The translations under genes and the position numbers were made by a program. Below the pieces are notes generated by a model. That model worked only from the letters and a program-made list of their open reading frames with translations. It was not told the origin of the DNA and made no database searches. Below, one piece after another: positions 17,868 to 26,367 of a stretch of DNA of 64,000 bases. The stretch spans positions 1 through 64,000 of the forward strand of contig CALJDU010000003.1 in the NCBI GenBank assembly GCA_938024995.1, read 5' to 3'. The DNA is from an uncultured bacterium. Lineage in GTDB: Bacteria > Myxococcota_A > Polyangia > Polyangiales > Houyiibacteriaceae. Position 1 is the first letter of the stretch, and each line of letters opens with the position of its first letter.

Positions 17868-19193
17868 ATGGCGAAGTCACGGACGACGAAGAAGAAAACG
17901 GTCAAGGCCAAGAAGGCCACCAAGAAGACCAGTGCGAAGAAGGCGACCAAGAAAAAGGCCGCCAAGAAAGCGACGAAGAAGAAGGTGACCAAGAAGGCGA
18001 CCAAGAAGAAGTCGACCAAGAAGGTCACCAAGAAGAAGGCGACCAAGAAGGCGACGAAGAAGAAGTCGACCAAGAAGGCCGCCAAAAAGAAGACGACGAA
18101 GAAGGCCGCCAAGAAGAAGGCGACCAAGAAGGCGCCCAAGAAGGCCGCGAAGAAGTCGACGAAGAAGAAGACGACGAAGAAGGTCGCCAAGAAGGCGACC
18201 AAGAGGGTCACCAAGAAGAAGGCGACCAAGGCGTCGGACAAGCCTAAGAAGGCAACGGCAAAGAAGGGCAAGAAGGCCAAGCAGCCAACTGAGCCAGAGA
18301 AGCCGAAGAAGCCGAAGAAGCGCAAAGCGATGAGCGGCGACGTCGTCGAGCAGCTCTACTTCCGCAGCGACAGCGCCTACTTCTGCATGATCCTCAACAA
18401 CCGAACGTCCTTCGTTCGCGTGATCGATTTCCGCGCGGGGCCGCTCCCCGCGAAGCGCGTCTACCTGCAGTCCGTTTGCAAGGAGCGCGGCATCCGCAAA
18501 GTCATCACCCTGGTCGAGAAGGACGAGGTCTCTTCGTGGACACGGGTCGGGTTCGTCCGTGAAGGAACGATCCCGGGCTTCTACAAGCGAAGTGATGGGC
18601 ACCTCTGTGGTTGCGTCATCGGCGACCGAACCGCGTCCGCCTCCGTGGCTGACAAGGACGTCAAGAAGGCGGAGCGCACGATCAACGCGGCGAAGAAGTT
18701 GGTCGGCGGGGTGAAGGACAAGTTCCGCGCGACGGTGAAAGAGGTCAGCGCATCGCCCGTCATGAAGGTGCGCGACTCCGTTTGGAAGTCCGGCAAGGGT
18801 CTGCACTTCTTCGACGACTTCGGTCGCGACGCAGCGCGTAAATACTTCGAGTCGAAGGTGCGCAAGTCGCACACCCAGTACATCTCCGCCGAGTTCCAGG
18901 ATTGCTTCGGGCACTCGCTCATCGAGATCCTCCGCGTTCCAGAGACGGACGATGATGTTCACGCTCTGGTCGCGGCGCTTCGCCACGCGGGTGACCTCTT
19001 GACCAGTCGCGGCATCGTGTCGGCGTTCTCGTTCGGACCGAGCGACGACGTCACGCTCTCGACCGCGTACCTCGCGGCGGGCTACCGAAAGACCGGCCTG
19101 CTCGCGGAGGGCGTGATGGTCGGCGACGAGCGACGGGACGCGATCTTGTGGACCCGGAAGCTGGCGAACCCCATCGCGGAAGAGAACAAGTAA
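17868..19193 (+). CDS. Histone H1-like Lys-rich tail fused to a GNAT-like domain
   Basis: A 441-residue protein in two parts. Residues 1-154 are a very Lys-rich tail of short KKATKK/KKSTKK units like histone H1 or the HctB/AlgP-type bacterial tails, which should bind DNA. Residues 155-441 form a globular domain with two GNAT-like halves: SWTRVGFVREGTIPGFYK is close to the GF-x-EG-x-IPGFF segment of beta-lysine N-acetyltransferases (AblB type), and the last 100 residues (ALRHAGDLLTSRGIVSAFSF to DAILWTRKL) match the end of that fold. A clear acetyl-CoA RxxGxG loop was not found, so activity is uncertain. The ATG at 17868 follows AAAGG. The tail DNA is a repeat of about 15-18 bases and could vary in length. 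Confidence 0.85.
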   Translation: MAKSRTTKKKTVKAKKATKKTSAKKATKKKAAKKATKKKVTKKATKKKSTKKVTKKKATKKATKKKSTKKAAKKKTTKKAAKKKATKKAPKKAAKKSTKKKTTKKVAKKATKRVTKKKATKASDKPKKATAKKGKKAKQPTEPEKPKKPKKRKAMSGDVVEQLYFRSDSAYFCMILNNRTSFVRVIDFRAGPLPAKRVYLQSVCKERGIRKVITLVEKDEVSSWTRVGFVREGTIPGFYKRSDGHLCGCVIGDRTASASVADKDVKKAERTINAAKKLVGGVKDKFRATVKEVSASPVMKVRDSVWKSGKGLHFFDDFGRDAARKYFESKVRKSHTQYISAEFQDCFGHSLIEILRVPETDDDVHALVAALRHAGDLLTSRGIVSAFSFGPSDDVTLSTAYLAAGYRKTGLLAEGVMVGDERRDAILWTRKLANPIAEENK

Positions 19194-19210
19194 GCTCACG
19201 CAGCTCAGTC

Positions 19211-19250
19211 GAACGTCCGGTAACGCATGCGTTGCCGGACGTTTCTCATT
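19211..19250 (+). terminator. Rho-independent terminator
   Basis: An inverted repeat ACGTCCGGTAACGCA / TGCGTTGCCGGACGT (19213-19242, one mismatch that is a G-U pair in RNA) is followed by TTTCTCATTT. It begins 20 bases after the stop of the H1-tail/GNAT gene and separates it from the pspA operon. Confidence 0.8.
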
Positions 19251-19420
19251 TAAGCACCCGATCGTACCCCAAAAGCCTAGACCGACGGGCGAACGCGGGT
19301 TCACGTCAAGGTGACAGGACTTGTTCGTCGAATAGACCGACCAAGAAAAAGCGAATATCCTGCGCGTCGCCGAACAACCTGGAAGCAGAGTGCCCCGGTC
19401 GGTGTTCCTAGGAGTAAGAG

Positions 19421-19810
19421 ATGCGCACGCGCCAAGATATCGAGTCCTTTTTGTTGAGGTCGAACCTCTCGTTCAAGGAGCTCGAGGAAAACATGTGGCT
19501 CATTCGCGAGGTCAGCTCGGGCGAGAACATCGTCATCAGCTTGACCGGTGAGCTGGTCCTCTTTCGCTGCAAGGTGCTGGAGCTGAGCACGGTCAACAAG
19601 CTCGGAGAGCTCCTCGAGAAGCTGATGGCGTTCAACGCCGCGGACATGGTGCACGGCGCGTACGGCATCTCCGGTGGCGCGATCGTGCTGACGTGTTCGC
19701 TCCGGCTCGAGAACCTCGACTACAACGAGTTCCAGGGCACGATCGATGACTTCTCGCTTGCGCTGACGAACCACTACCAAACCCTGGCGCAGTACCGCAC
19801 CGCAGCTTAA
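19421..19810 (+). CDS. YbjN/CesT-like small protein
   Basis: A 129-residue acidic, soluble protein with alternating strand and helix (ENMWLIREVSSGENIVISLTG, LVLFRCKVLELS, GGAIVLTCSLRLENLDYNEF) that resembles the YbjN or type III chaperone-like fold. The start at 19421 has TAGGAG 7 bases upstream. It lies 10 bases before pspA on the same strand and is very likely co-transcribed with it, so a role in the envelope-stress response is inferred. The family call is by pattern and moderate; the gene itself is secure. Confidence 0.75.
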   Translation: MRTRQDIESFLLRSNLSFKELEENMWLIREVSSGENIVISLTGELVLFRCKVLELSTVNKLGELLEKLMAFNAADMVHGAYGISGGAIVLTCSLRLENLDYNEFQGTIDDFSLALTNHYQTLAQYRTAA

Positions 19811-19820
19811 GGAGAAGAGC

Positions 19821-20612
<792 letters not shown>

Positions 20613-20646
20613 GCTGAGCTCCCACCTCGAGCTGGGTTCGGCCCCA

Positions 20647-20688
20647 GAACATCGCCAGGATCCCATGACGGGGGCCTGGCGATTGTTC
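20647..20688 (+). promoter_or_regulatory. Strong hairpin with the galT start codon at its tip
   Basis: GAAC and ATCGCCAGG (20647-20659) pair with CCTGGCGAT and GTTC (20675-20688, one bulged T). An inner TCCC/GGGG extension places the ATG at 20665 in the loop. There is no T tract, so it may be a Rho-independent-like pause, a translational switch, or simply coding sequence if galT starts further upstream. Confidence 0.5.
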
Positions 20689-21597
20689 GTTCCGGGTCGT
20701 CGGCACCTGTCTCGTGTGGGCGCACGCGCGGGAGGCCTCCCCAGTCCGCCTGGTCCGTGCCCCTTCTGTCCGGGGAACGAGCGCGAGGCGGATCGCGTGG
20801 TCGCCGTGCGCGCGGGGTCGGGCTTTCGCGTTCGCTCGTTTCGAAACCGTTTTCCTCTCGTGAGCGGCGCCTCGTCCCCGCCGCCTCCGAGCGCGCACTC
20901 GGTTCCCGCGGGCGGTCACCACGAGGTCATCGTCGAGTCCGACCTTCACGACGTCGACCTTGTCGATCTCGAGCCCGCCGCGATGGCCGCGGTCTTCTTG
21001 ATGTACCGCGATCGCGCTGCGTTCATCGCGTCGCGTGAAGGTGTCGCCGCGGTGAACCTCTTTCGCAATCGCGGGAAACGCGCCGGGAGCAGCCAGCCAC
21101 ATCCCCACGCGCAGGTTCTCGGCTCCGTCGTTCCTGGACCCGCGCAGCAGCTCCGCGCCGCGCAGACCGAGAGCCTAGGGCGCGCCTTGCTGACGAACGC
21201 GCTCGAACAAGCCGGGCCACGCCTGCTCCGTGAACGTGATCAGCTCGTTGCGCTCACGCCCTACGCGCCGACCCACAACTACGAGACCTGGATCACGCTG
21301 CGCGATCCCAAGACGACGTTCGCGGACGAGAGCGACGAGACCGTCACGCGATTCGCGATCTTCGCGCAGGAGATCTTGCGCGCCGTGGTCGCGGCGAGTC
21401 GACGTGACTACAACTTGGTGTTTCGGCTCCCCGTGCAAACGCTCGCGCGTGACCCGCGCGCGTTTTGGTATCTCGAGGTCGCGCCGCGTGGAGGGTCGGG
21501 GGCCGGGTTTGAGCTGTCGAGCGGGATGAGCGTGGTGACGACGATGCCCGAGGTCGCGGCGGAGGAGATCCGAGCGGCGCTCACATCGCCGACGTGA
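20665..21597 (+). CDS. galT: Galactose-1-phosphate uridylyltransferase
   Basis: A GalT-family protein of 310 residues from the ATG at 20665. CPFC near the N terminus and later His residues fit the zinc site; the catalytic HPH lies in SSQPHPHAQVLG; THNYETWI and FWYLEVAPR are typical C-terminal segments. It moves UMP between UDP-glucose and galactose-1-phosphate (Leloir pathway, cytoplasm). The start is odd. The family usually begins with a segment like HRQDP(M)TGAW, and the codons for EHRQDP lie just upstream in frame, without ATG, GTG or TTG before them short of the pspA coding region. A CTG near 20616 or the ATG at 20554 inside pspA are possible true starts. Confidence 0.88.
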   Translation: MTGAWRLFVPGRRHLSRVGARAGGLPSPPGPCPFCPGNEREADRVVAVRAGSGFRVRSFRNRFPLVSGASSPPPPSAHSVPAGGHHEVIVESDLHDVDLVDLEPAAMAAVFLMYRDRAAFIASREGVAAVNLFRNRGKRAGSSQPHPHAQVLGSVVPGPAQQLRAAQTESLGRALLTNALEQAGPRLLRERDQLVALTPYAPTHNYETWITLRDPKTTFADESDETVTRFAIFAQEILRAVVAASRRDYNLVFRLPVQTLARDPRAFWYLEVAPRGGSGAGFELSSGMSVVTTMPEVAAEEIRAALTSPT

Positions 21598-21602
21598 ATC
21601 GA

Positions 21603-21941
21603 TCAAGGGCTCGCGCGCGTCTGGTTCTTTCGGATCGCGAAGAAGAGCCCCGCCACGAGCCATAAGGCGCCGAGCGAGAGCGCGGTGATACCGAGCGCAA
21701 CGACGCCGATCATCATCACACCCATCCCGCTGAACCCTCCCCAAAATTCCTCGATGTAGGTCTCGCGCGAGCACGGGTGCTCTGGGATGTCCGGAGCGTG
21801 CGGACCGCAGACGCCTCGATAGCCAGCGACGTGGGTCTGGTAGGCGCCTTCGATGACGCCCGCGGGGACCAGACACGTGAGGAGCGCGGAACCGATGAGC
21901 GCGGCGGCCAGACACCCGAGCTTCCGACGACTCAACGCCAC
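21603..21941 (-). CDS. Small membrane protein, operon with two-component genes
   Basis: A 112-residue protein that begins at a GTG one base after the stop of the NtrC-type regulator gene, so it belongs to the same transcript. Two hydrophobic segments (LAAALIGSALLTCLVPAG and a longer GVVALGITALSLGALWLVAG) flank an extracytoplasmic loop of about 45 residues with two Cys (GVCGPH, HPCSRE) that could form a disulfide. A longer upstream frame would overlap the regulator and is less likely. Function unknown; it could be a signal input or an output of the kinase-regulator pair. Confidence 0.65.
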   Translation of the reverse strand: MALSRRKLGCLAAALIGSALLTCLVPAGVIEGAYQTHVAGYRGVCGPHAPDIPEHPCSRETYIEEFWGGFSGMGVMMIGVVALGITALSLGALWLVAGLFFAIRKNQTRASP

Positions 21942-21942
21942 G

Positions 21943-23271
21943 CTACTGGTAGCCCTTGAGCTTACGCTGCAGCGTTCGCCGGTCGATCCCGAGCGCCGAG
22001 GCCGCTTTGGTGACGTTGCCATCGCACTCCGCCAGCACGCGTTCGATGTGCCGACGCTCGATCGTCGCGAGGTCCGTGGTGCCCGGCTCGGAACCGGGCT
22101 CGCGGTAACGCTCTGACGTGGTCCCCGCGTGTCCGAAAACGCTGGCCGCGATCATTTTGCGCATCAGGTCGCCGCTGATGTCTTGCTCGCGAGCGAAGAG
22201 CGACGCGCGCCGCAGGACGTTGAGGAGCTCGCGCACGTTGCCTGGCCACGTGTACTTCCTGAGCGCCCGGATCGCCTCGTCGCTCAGGGTCGCGGACGCG
22301 CCGAGCCGCTCGAGCAGATGCTTAGCCAGCGGGAGCACATCATCGCTGCGGTCACGAAGCGGCGCGAGCATGATGGGGAAGACCTGCAAGCGGAAGTAGA
22401 GGTCCTCGCGGAACCGCCCTTCGCTCACGTCTTGCCAAAGATCGCGGTTGGTCGCGGCGATGATGCGCGCGTCGACGGGTTCTTCGCGCTGGCCGCCGAC
22501 GGCGCGCACGGTCTTGGTCTCGAGGGTCCGCAGCAGCTTTGCTTGGCTCTCCGTCGGGAGCTCGGCGAGCTCGTCGATAAAGAGGGTACCGCCGTTCGCT
22601 TCTCGAAAGAGACCCGCGCGGTCGCTCGTCGCCCCAGTGAACGCGCCTCGCTTATGACCGAAGAGCTCGCTCTCGAACAAGTCGCGCGGGACACACGCGG
22701 CGTTCATCGCGACGAAGGGCCCGCTGCGCGCGCTCGACAAGTGAAGGTGGCGCGCGACGACCTCCTTGCCGGTCCCGGTCTCGCCGTAAATCGCGACCGT
22801 CTCGTCGGTCGGACCGACCGTGTCGATGAAGCGGCGAACCTCGTCCATCTTGTCAGAAACGCCGATGAGCGGCGGGGCGAGGTTTGGGTCGGCGGTCTTC
22901 GCGCGGCGTCGCTCACCAATGGCGTGCTGCAGCAGCGGGGCGAGCTCTTCCGCGTCGACCGGCTTCTCCAAGAAGGAGAACGCCCCCAGGCGCATCGCCT
23001 CGACTGCGGCTTGCACGGTCCCGTGTCCGGTCAGCACGATGATCTTGGTTGGGCAGTTGCTCACGCGCTTCAACACGTCGAGCCCCGACATCTTGTGCAT
23101 TCGCAGATCGAGGAGCGCCGCGTCCGGGGGCTCCGCCGAGTGGAGCCGCGCGACCGCGTCGCTCCCGTTGCTCACGTCGTCGACCGTGAAGCCGAGCCGG
23201 CGGAGCGCCTTCTTGAGCGCGAAGCGAAGCGCGTCGTCATCGTCGACGACCAGTACGCTACCGAGGCTCAC
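21943..23271 (-). CDS. NtrC-family sigma-54-dependent response regulator
   Basis: A 442-residue regulator in three parts. The receiver domain (1-120) has the acidic DDDD pocket and phospho-acceptor Asp55 in LLDLRM. The AAA+ domain has Walker A GETGTGKE at 163-170, the sigma-54 contact loop GAFTGA at 209-214 and Walker B GGTLFIDE at 227-234. The C-terminal Fis-type helix-turn-helix reads NVTKAASALGIDRRTLQRKL. All key residues are present, so it should hydrolyse ATP and activate sigma-54 promoters when phosphorylated by the kinase encoded just upstream, whose stop overlaps its start by four bases. Its target promoter was not found in this window. Confidence 0.95.
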   Translation of the reverse strand: MSLGSVLVVDDDDALRFALKKALRRLGFTVDDVSNGSDAVARLHSAEPPDAALLDLRMHKMSGLDVLKRVSNCPTKIIVLTGHGTVQAAVEAMRLGAFSFLEKPVDAEELAPLLQHAIGERRRAKTADPNLAPPLIGVSDKMDEVRRFIDTVGPTDETVAIYGETGTGKEVVARHLHLSSARSGPFVAMNAACVPRDLFESELFGHKRGAFTGATSDRAGLFREANGGTLFIDELAELPTESQAKLLRTLETKTVRAVGGQREEPVDARIIAATNRDLWQDVSEGRFREDLYFRLQVFPIMLAPLRDRSDDVLPLAKHLLERLGASATLSDEAIRALRKYTWPGNVRELLNVLRRASLFAREQDISGDLMRKMIAASVFGHAGTTSERYREPGSEPGTTDLATIERRHIERVLAECDGNVTKAASALGIDRRTLQRKLKGYQ

Positions 23272-24989
23272 GCGCTTCGCTCCTGGGTCAGCGCGCTCGC
23301 GGACAGCAGCACATCGGCGCGCGCCGCGGGGACCCGAACCGTGGCCACCGCGCCTTGCGTCTCGCCGTTTTGAAGCGTGAGGGAACCGCCCATCGCGCGC
23401 GCCAGCATATAGGAAGTGTAGAGCCCGAGCCCGGTCCCTTGCCCAGGCGGTTTGGTGGTCGCGAAAGGCTCAAAGAGGCGCGACTCGAACTCGGGCTCGA
23501 GGCCTTCGCCTTCATCGATGACCGAGAGCGCGACCAGGTCGCCTTCGACCGTTGCTTCGATCTTGACCCCCGCTCCGTCGCGCTCGCGAACCGCGTCGAA
23601 GGCGTTCTGGAGGAGGTTCACCAGGACCTGCATCAAGCGATCTGGATCCACCGCGACCTCGAGTTCCGCGATCTCGTCGCACACCACAACGGGTGGCCCA
23701 TCGCGAACGCCCGCGAACACGATCGCGCGAGCGCGCTCAACGACCGCGGCGAGCGGAACGTGACCGTCGATCCGCGCGCGGACCAAATCGCCGCCCGCGA
23801 GGAGGGCCTGGGTGATCCGCCCGAGCCTCTTGGTCTCGTCGCGGATGAGCTCCGCGGACTCTTCGACATCGGCGACCGCTTCCGCGTCTCCAGATAAGTC
23901 CTTGATGGCGGCGCGCATATCCGCGGCGAGCGTGCGGATGGTCGCGAGCGGCGTGTTGAGCTCGTGGGCCACACCTTGCGCGACGCGTCCGAGGCTCGCG
24001 AGTCGCTCCGCTAAGACGAGCCGCCGCTCTTGCAACGTCGCGTGCGTTCGATCGACATAGAGATTCATGACGCGTGGCTTGGTCTTCTCATCGAGCGGGA
24101 ACACCAGCATCTCGTAGACGCGCTCGCTCGGCGCGTGCGCGAACCGGCACCGACCCGAGGCGCCGTCGACCCGCGCAGCGGCGACGGGACACGTTCCGGC
24201 GTCACGTTCGCATGGCCGCCGTTCTCCTGGGCACTCCCACTCTTGTCCGGCTTCCGAGAACGGCGCGATCTCTTCCGCGTGCTTGTTCCGCCAGAGAACC
24301 TTGCCGTTCTCGTCGATGACCTCGAGCCCTGCTTCCAATTCGTCGAGGGTGTTCGACAGCAGCTGGTACTCCAGTGACGCCTGATCGCGCGCTTGCTCCA
24401 GCGCGCGTTCTCGGTCCCGCAGTTCGCGCACCGCGTGCGTGACGATGTAAGCGGCGCCGACGGTGGTCGCGATGAACGCGCTGACCTCTGCGACGATGTC
24501 CCAGGGCGCGACGGGATCCCATCCACCGATCTGAAGCGCGGGGATCATGTCCGCGATCACAAGTAAGCCCGCGCAGCTGAACGCGGCGGCGCACGCGACG
24601 ATGGTGCTGCGCGGACCAGCCAGGATCGCGATGAGCGCGACGTGGAACATGTAGAAGCCCATGAAGGGCGTGGCGACCCCGCCCGCGGCCCACAAGATGA
24701 GCGTGAGCAACACGAGGTCGAGCGTCGCTTGGTGAAGCGATTCGCGTCGACGACGGGTTGGGTTGGCGCGCTGACGTCGCCAAAGCGCAAAGTTGTAGAT
24801 CAGCCCGACGGCGCCGACACAGGTCAGCACGGGCCAGGCCACCGGGCCGAAGTAGCCGGTCGCGGAGAACGCGCTCGCGATCAGTACGCCGCTCATCGCG
24901 AACCAGCGAAGCTGGATCAGCCAACCGATCCGCGCGGTCGTGAAATCACCGGTTCCGCCGCCGCGCGAGAGAATGGACTCCGCGCTCAT
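23268..24989 (-). CDS. RegB-like membrane sensor histidine kinase
   Basis: A 573-residue kinase. Residues about 20-190 hold five or six membrane segments; 200-310 form a PAS-like domain; the H-box reads GVAHELNTPLATIRT with phospho-acceptor His342, very close to the RegB/PrrB family; the N box (NLLQNAFDA), DEGEGL and GTGLGL form the ATP lid. The PAS region carries an unusual Cys set, Cys253, 260, 267 and 281 (WECPGERRPC, GTCPVAA, GRCRF), which could bind metal or an Fe-S cluster or act as a redox switch. It overlaps the response regulator gene by ATGA, so the two form a pair. The signal is unknown, but redox sensing would fit RegB relatives. Confidence 0.93.
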   Translation of the reverse strand: MSAESILSRGGGTGDFTTARIGWLIQLRWFAMSGVLIASAFSATGYFGPVAWPVLTCVGAVGLIYNFALWRRQRANPTRRRRESLHQATLDLVLLTLILWAAGGVATPFMGFYMFHVALIAILAGPRSTIVACAAAFSCAGLLVIADMIPALQIGGWDPVAPWDIVAEVSAFIATTVGAAYIVTHAVRELRDRERALEQARDQASLEYQLLSNTLDELEAGLEVIDENGKVLWRNKHAEEIAPFSEAGQEWECPGERRPCERDAGTCPVAAARVDGASGRCRFAHAPSERVYEMLVFPLDEKTKPRVMNLYVDRTHATLQERRLVLAERLASLGRVAQGVAHELNTPLATIRTLAADMRAAIKDLSGDAEAVADVEESAELIRDETKRLGRITQALLAGGDLVRARIDGHVPLAAVVERARAIVFAGVRDGPPVVVCDEIAELEVAVDPDRLMQVLVNLLQNAFDAVRERDGAGVKIEATVEGDLVALSVIDEGEGLEPEFESRLFEPFATTKPPGQGTGLGLYTSYMLARAMGGSLTLQNGETQGAVATVRVPAARADVLLSASALTQERSA

Positions 24990-25064
24990 CGTCCCCGCGT
25001 GCTCATTCCGGGCTGCATGCGACAGAGAGTGGGTCCATTCGCTTCTCGCCTCAAGCGCGGGCCG

Positions 25065-25670
25065 CTAAACGACGACGACGCCGGCGGCGCGCATCTCGTC
25101 GATCGCGCGCGCACAATCTCCGGGCGCGAGCTCGACGCCGCGACATCCCTCCAGGATGAGCCGCACGTCGTAGCCAAGCGCGCGGGCGTCGAGCGCGGTG
25201 AACTTCACGCAGTAGTCCGTCGCGACGCCGCAGATCGTGAGCGAGGAGACCTCGCGCGCCTTGAGCCAGGCGTCGAGCCCCGTGGCGCCGCGCTTGCCGT
25301 TGTCGAAGAAGCCGCTGTAGCTGTCGACCTGTACGTCGGTGCCCTTGCGGAAGACCTCCGCGTCGCCGAGGGAGAGCCCGTCGACAAAGTCCGCGCCGGA
25401 CGTGTCTTGAACGCAATGGTCTGGCCACATGACCTGTGGCAATCCATCGAGCTCGTGCAGGTCGCCGGCGTTCTGCCCCTCGTTTTGACTCGCGAAGGAG
25501 CCGTGGTTCGCGGGGTGCCAGTCTTGGGTCGCGACGACGAGCGCGCCGTCACGGCGATGGTCAGCGATGAGGGTGTTCGCGACGCGGATCACCTCGTCTC
25601 CTCGCGGCACGGCGAGCGCGCCGCCGGGCATAAAGTCGTTCTGGATATCGACCAAGATCAGCGCCTTCAT
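25065..25670 (-). CDS. pncA: Nicotinamidase
   Basis: A 201-residue isochorismatase-fold enzyme that hydrolyses nicotinamide to nicotinate. The catalytic Asp is in LILVDIQNDF, the metal-binding TQDWHPANHGSF and MWPDHCVQ segments are present, and the nucleophile Cys is in GVATDYCVKFTALDA. The start MKALILVDIQ at 25670 is preferred over upstream codons because GAGAGAGG lies before it and the family begins here. It is the last gene of the pncB-prs-nadE-nrtR-pncA operon, 29 bases after nrtR, and feeds nicotinate to the first enzyme, PncB. Confidence 0.95.
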   Translation of the reverse strand: MKALILVDIQNDFMPGGALAVPRGDEVIRVANTLIADHRRDGALVVATQDWHPANHGSFASQNEGQNAGDLHELDGLPQVMWPDHCVQDTSGADFVDGLSLGDAEVFRKGTDVQVDSYSGFFDNGKRGATGLDAWLKAREVSSLTICGVATDYCVKFTALDARALGYDVRLILEGCRGVELAPGDCARAIDEMRAAGVVVV

Positions 25671-25699
25671 CACGTTCCCTCTCTCCGCGTTGCTCACGC

Positions 25700-26365
25700 T
25701 CAGACCCACATCTCGAATCCGCCACGCTCCAGCGCGCGGTACTTGCGACGATCGAAACGGTAGAGGCGCGCGGGTCGCCGCGGGACGTTTCGTTCGAGCT
25801 CGCCGGTGTCGACCAGGAAGTCCATCGCGAGCACCTTCTTGCGGAAGTTCCGCTTGTCGAGGTCGCGCCCGAGCACGACCTCATAGAGACGCTGGAGCTC
25901 GGTCAACGTGAAGCGCTTGGGGAGCAGCTCGAAGCCAATCGGTCGGTAGCGCACCTTACCGCGGAGACGTTCGCGCGCGACGTCGAAGATCGCTTGGTGA
26001 TCGAACGCGAGTTTGGGGAGCTCGTCTTCCGCGAACCACGCTGCGGAGGAGGCATCGGTCGCCGCTTGGACCGCCGCGATGTGGGTGAGCGCGTACCAAG
26101 CGACCGTCACGGTGTGCTGCCGGGGATCGCGGTCAACGGAACCAAAGGTGTAGAGCTGCTCGAGGAAGACGCCGTCGAGACCGGTCTCCTCTTTAAGTTC
26201 ACGACGCGCCGCTTCCTCGACTGACTCACGCCGGACGAACCCGCCTGGGAGCGCCCACCTTCCTTTGAAGGGAGCGATCCCGCGCTTGATCAACAAGATC
26301 TTGAGCCCATCTTGGTCGAGACCAAAGACCGCGCAGTCGACCGTCACCGCGATTTTGTGGCGCAT
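25700..26365 (-). CDS. nrtR: NrtR-type Nudix/winged-helix regulator of NAD metabolism
   Basis: A 221-residue protein with an N-terminal Nudix domain and a C-terminal winged helix (RFTLTELQRLYEVVLG, KRNFRKKVLAMDFL). The Nudix box, GGFVRRESVEEAARREL followed by KEETGL, fits Gx5Ex7REUxEExGU fully, so pyrophosphatase activity on ADP-ribose or a similar ligand is possible; in many NrtR repressors the box is degenerate. In the known family ADP-ribose binding releases NrtR from operators of NAD genes. Here it sits inside the NAD salvage operon, 2 bases after nadE. A candidate operator overlaps the promoter of pncB. The start at 26365 matches the family (MRHKIAVTVDCAVFG). Confidence 0.9.
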   Translation of the reverse strand: MRHKIAVTVDCAVFGLDQDGLKILLIKRGIAPFKGRWALPGGFVRRESVEEAARRELKEETGLDGVFLEQLYTFGSVDRDPRQHTVTVAWYALTHIAAVQAATDASSAAWFAEDELPKLAFDHQAIFDVARERLRGKVRYRPIGFELLPKRFTLTELQRLYEVVLGRDLDKRNFRKKVLAMDFLVDTGELERNVPRRPARLYRFDRRKYRALERGGFEMWV

Positions 26366-26367
26366 CG

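Noticed and set aside
17877..19304. A 475-codon antisense frame over the H1-tail/GNAT gene
   Set aside because: A Leu/Arg run that simply mirrors the Lys-codon repeat on the other strand.
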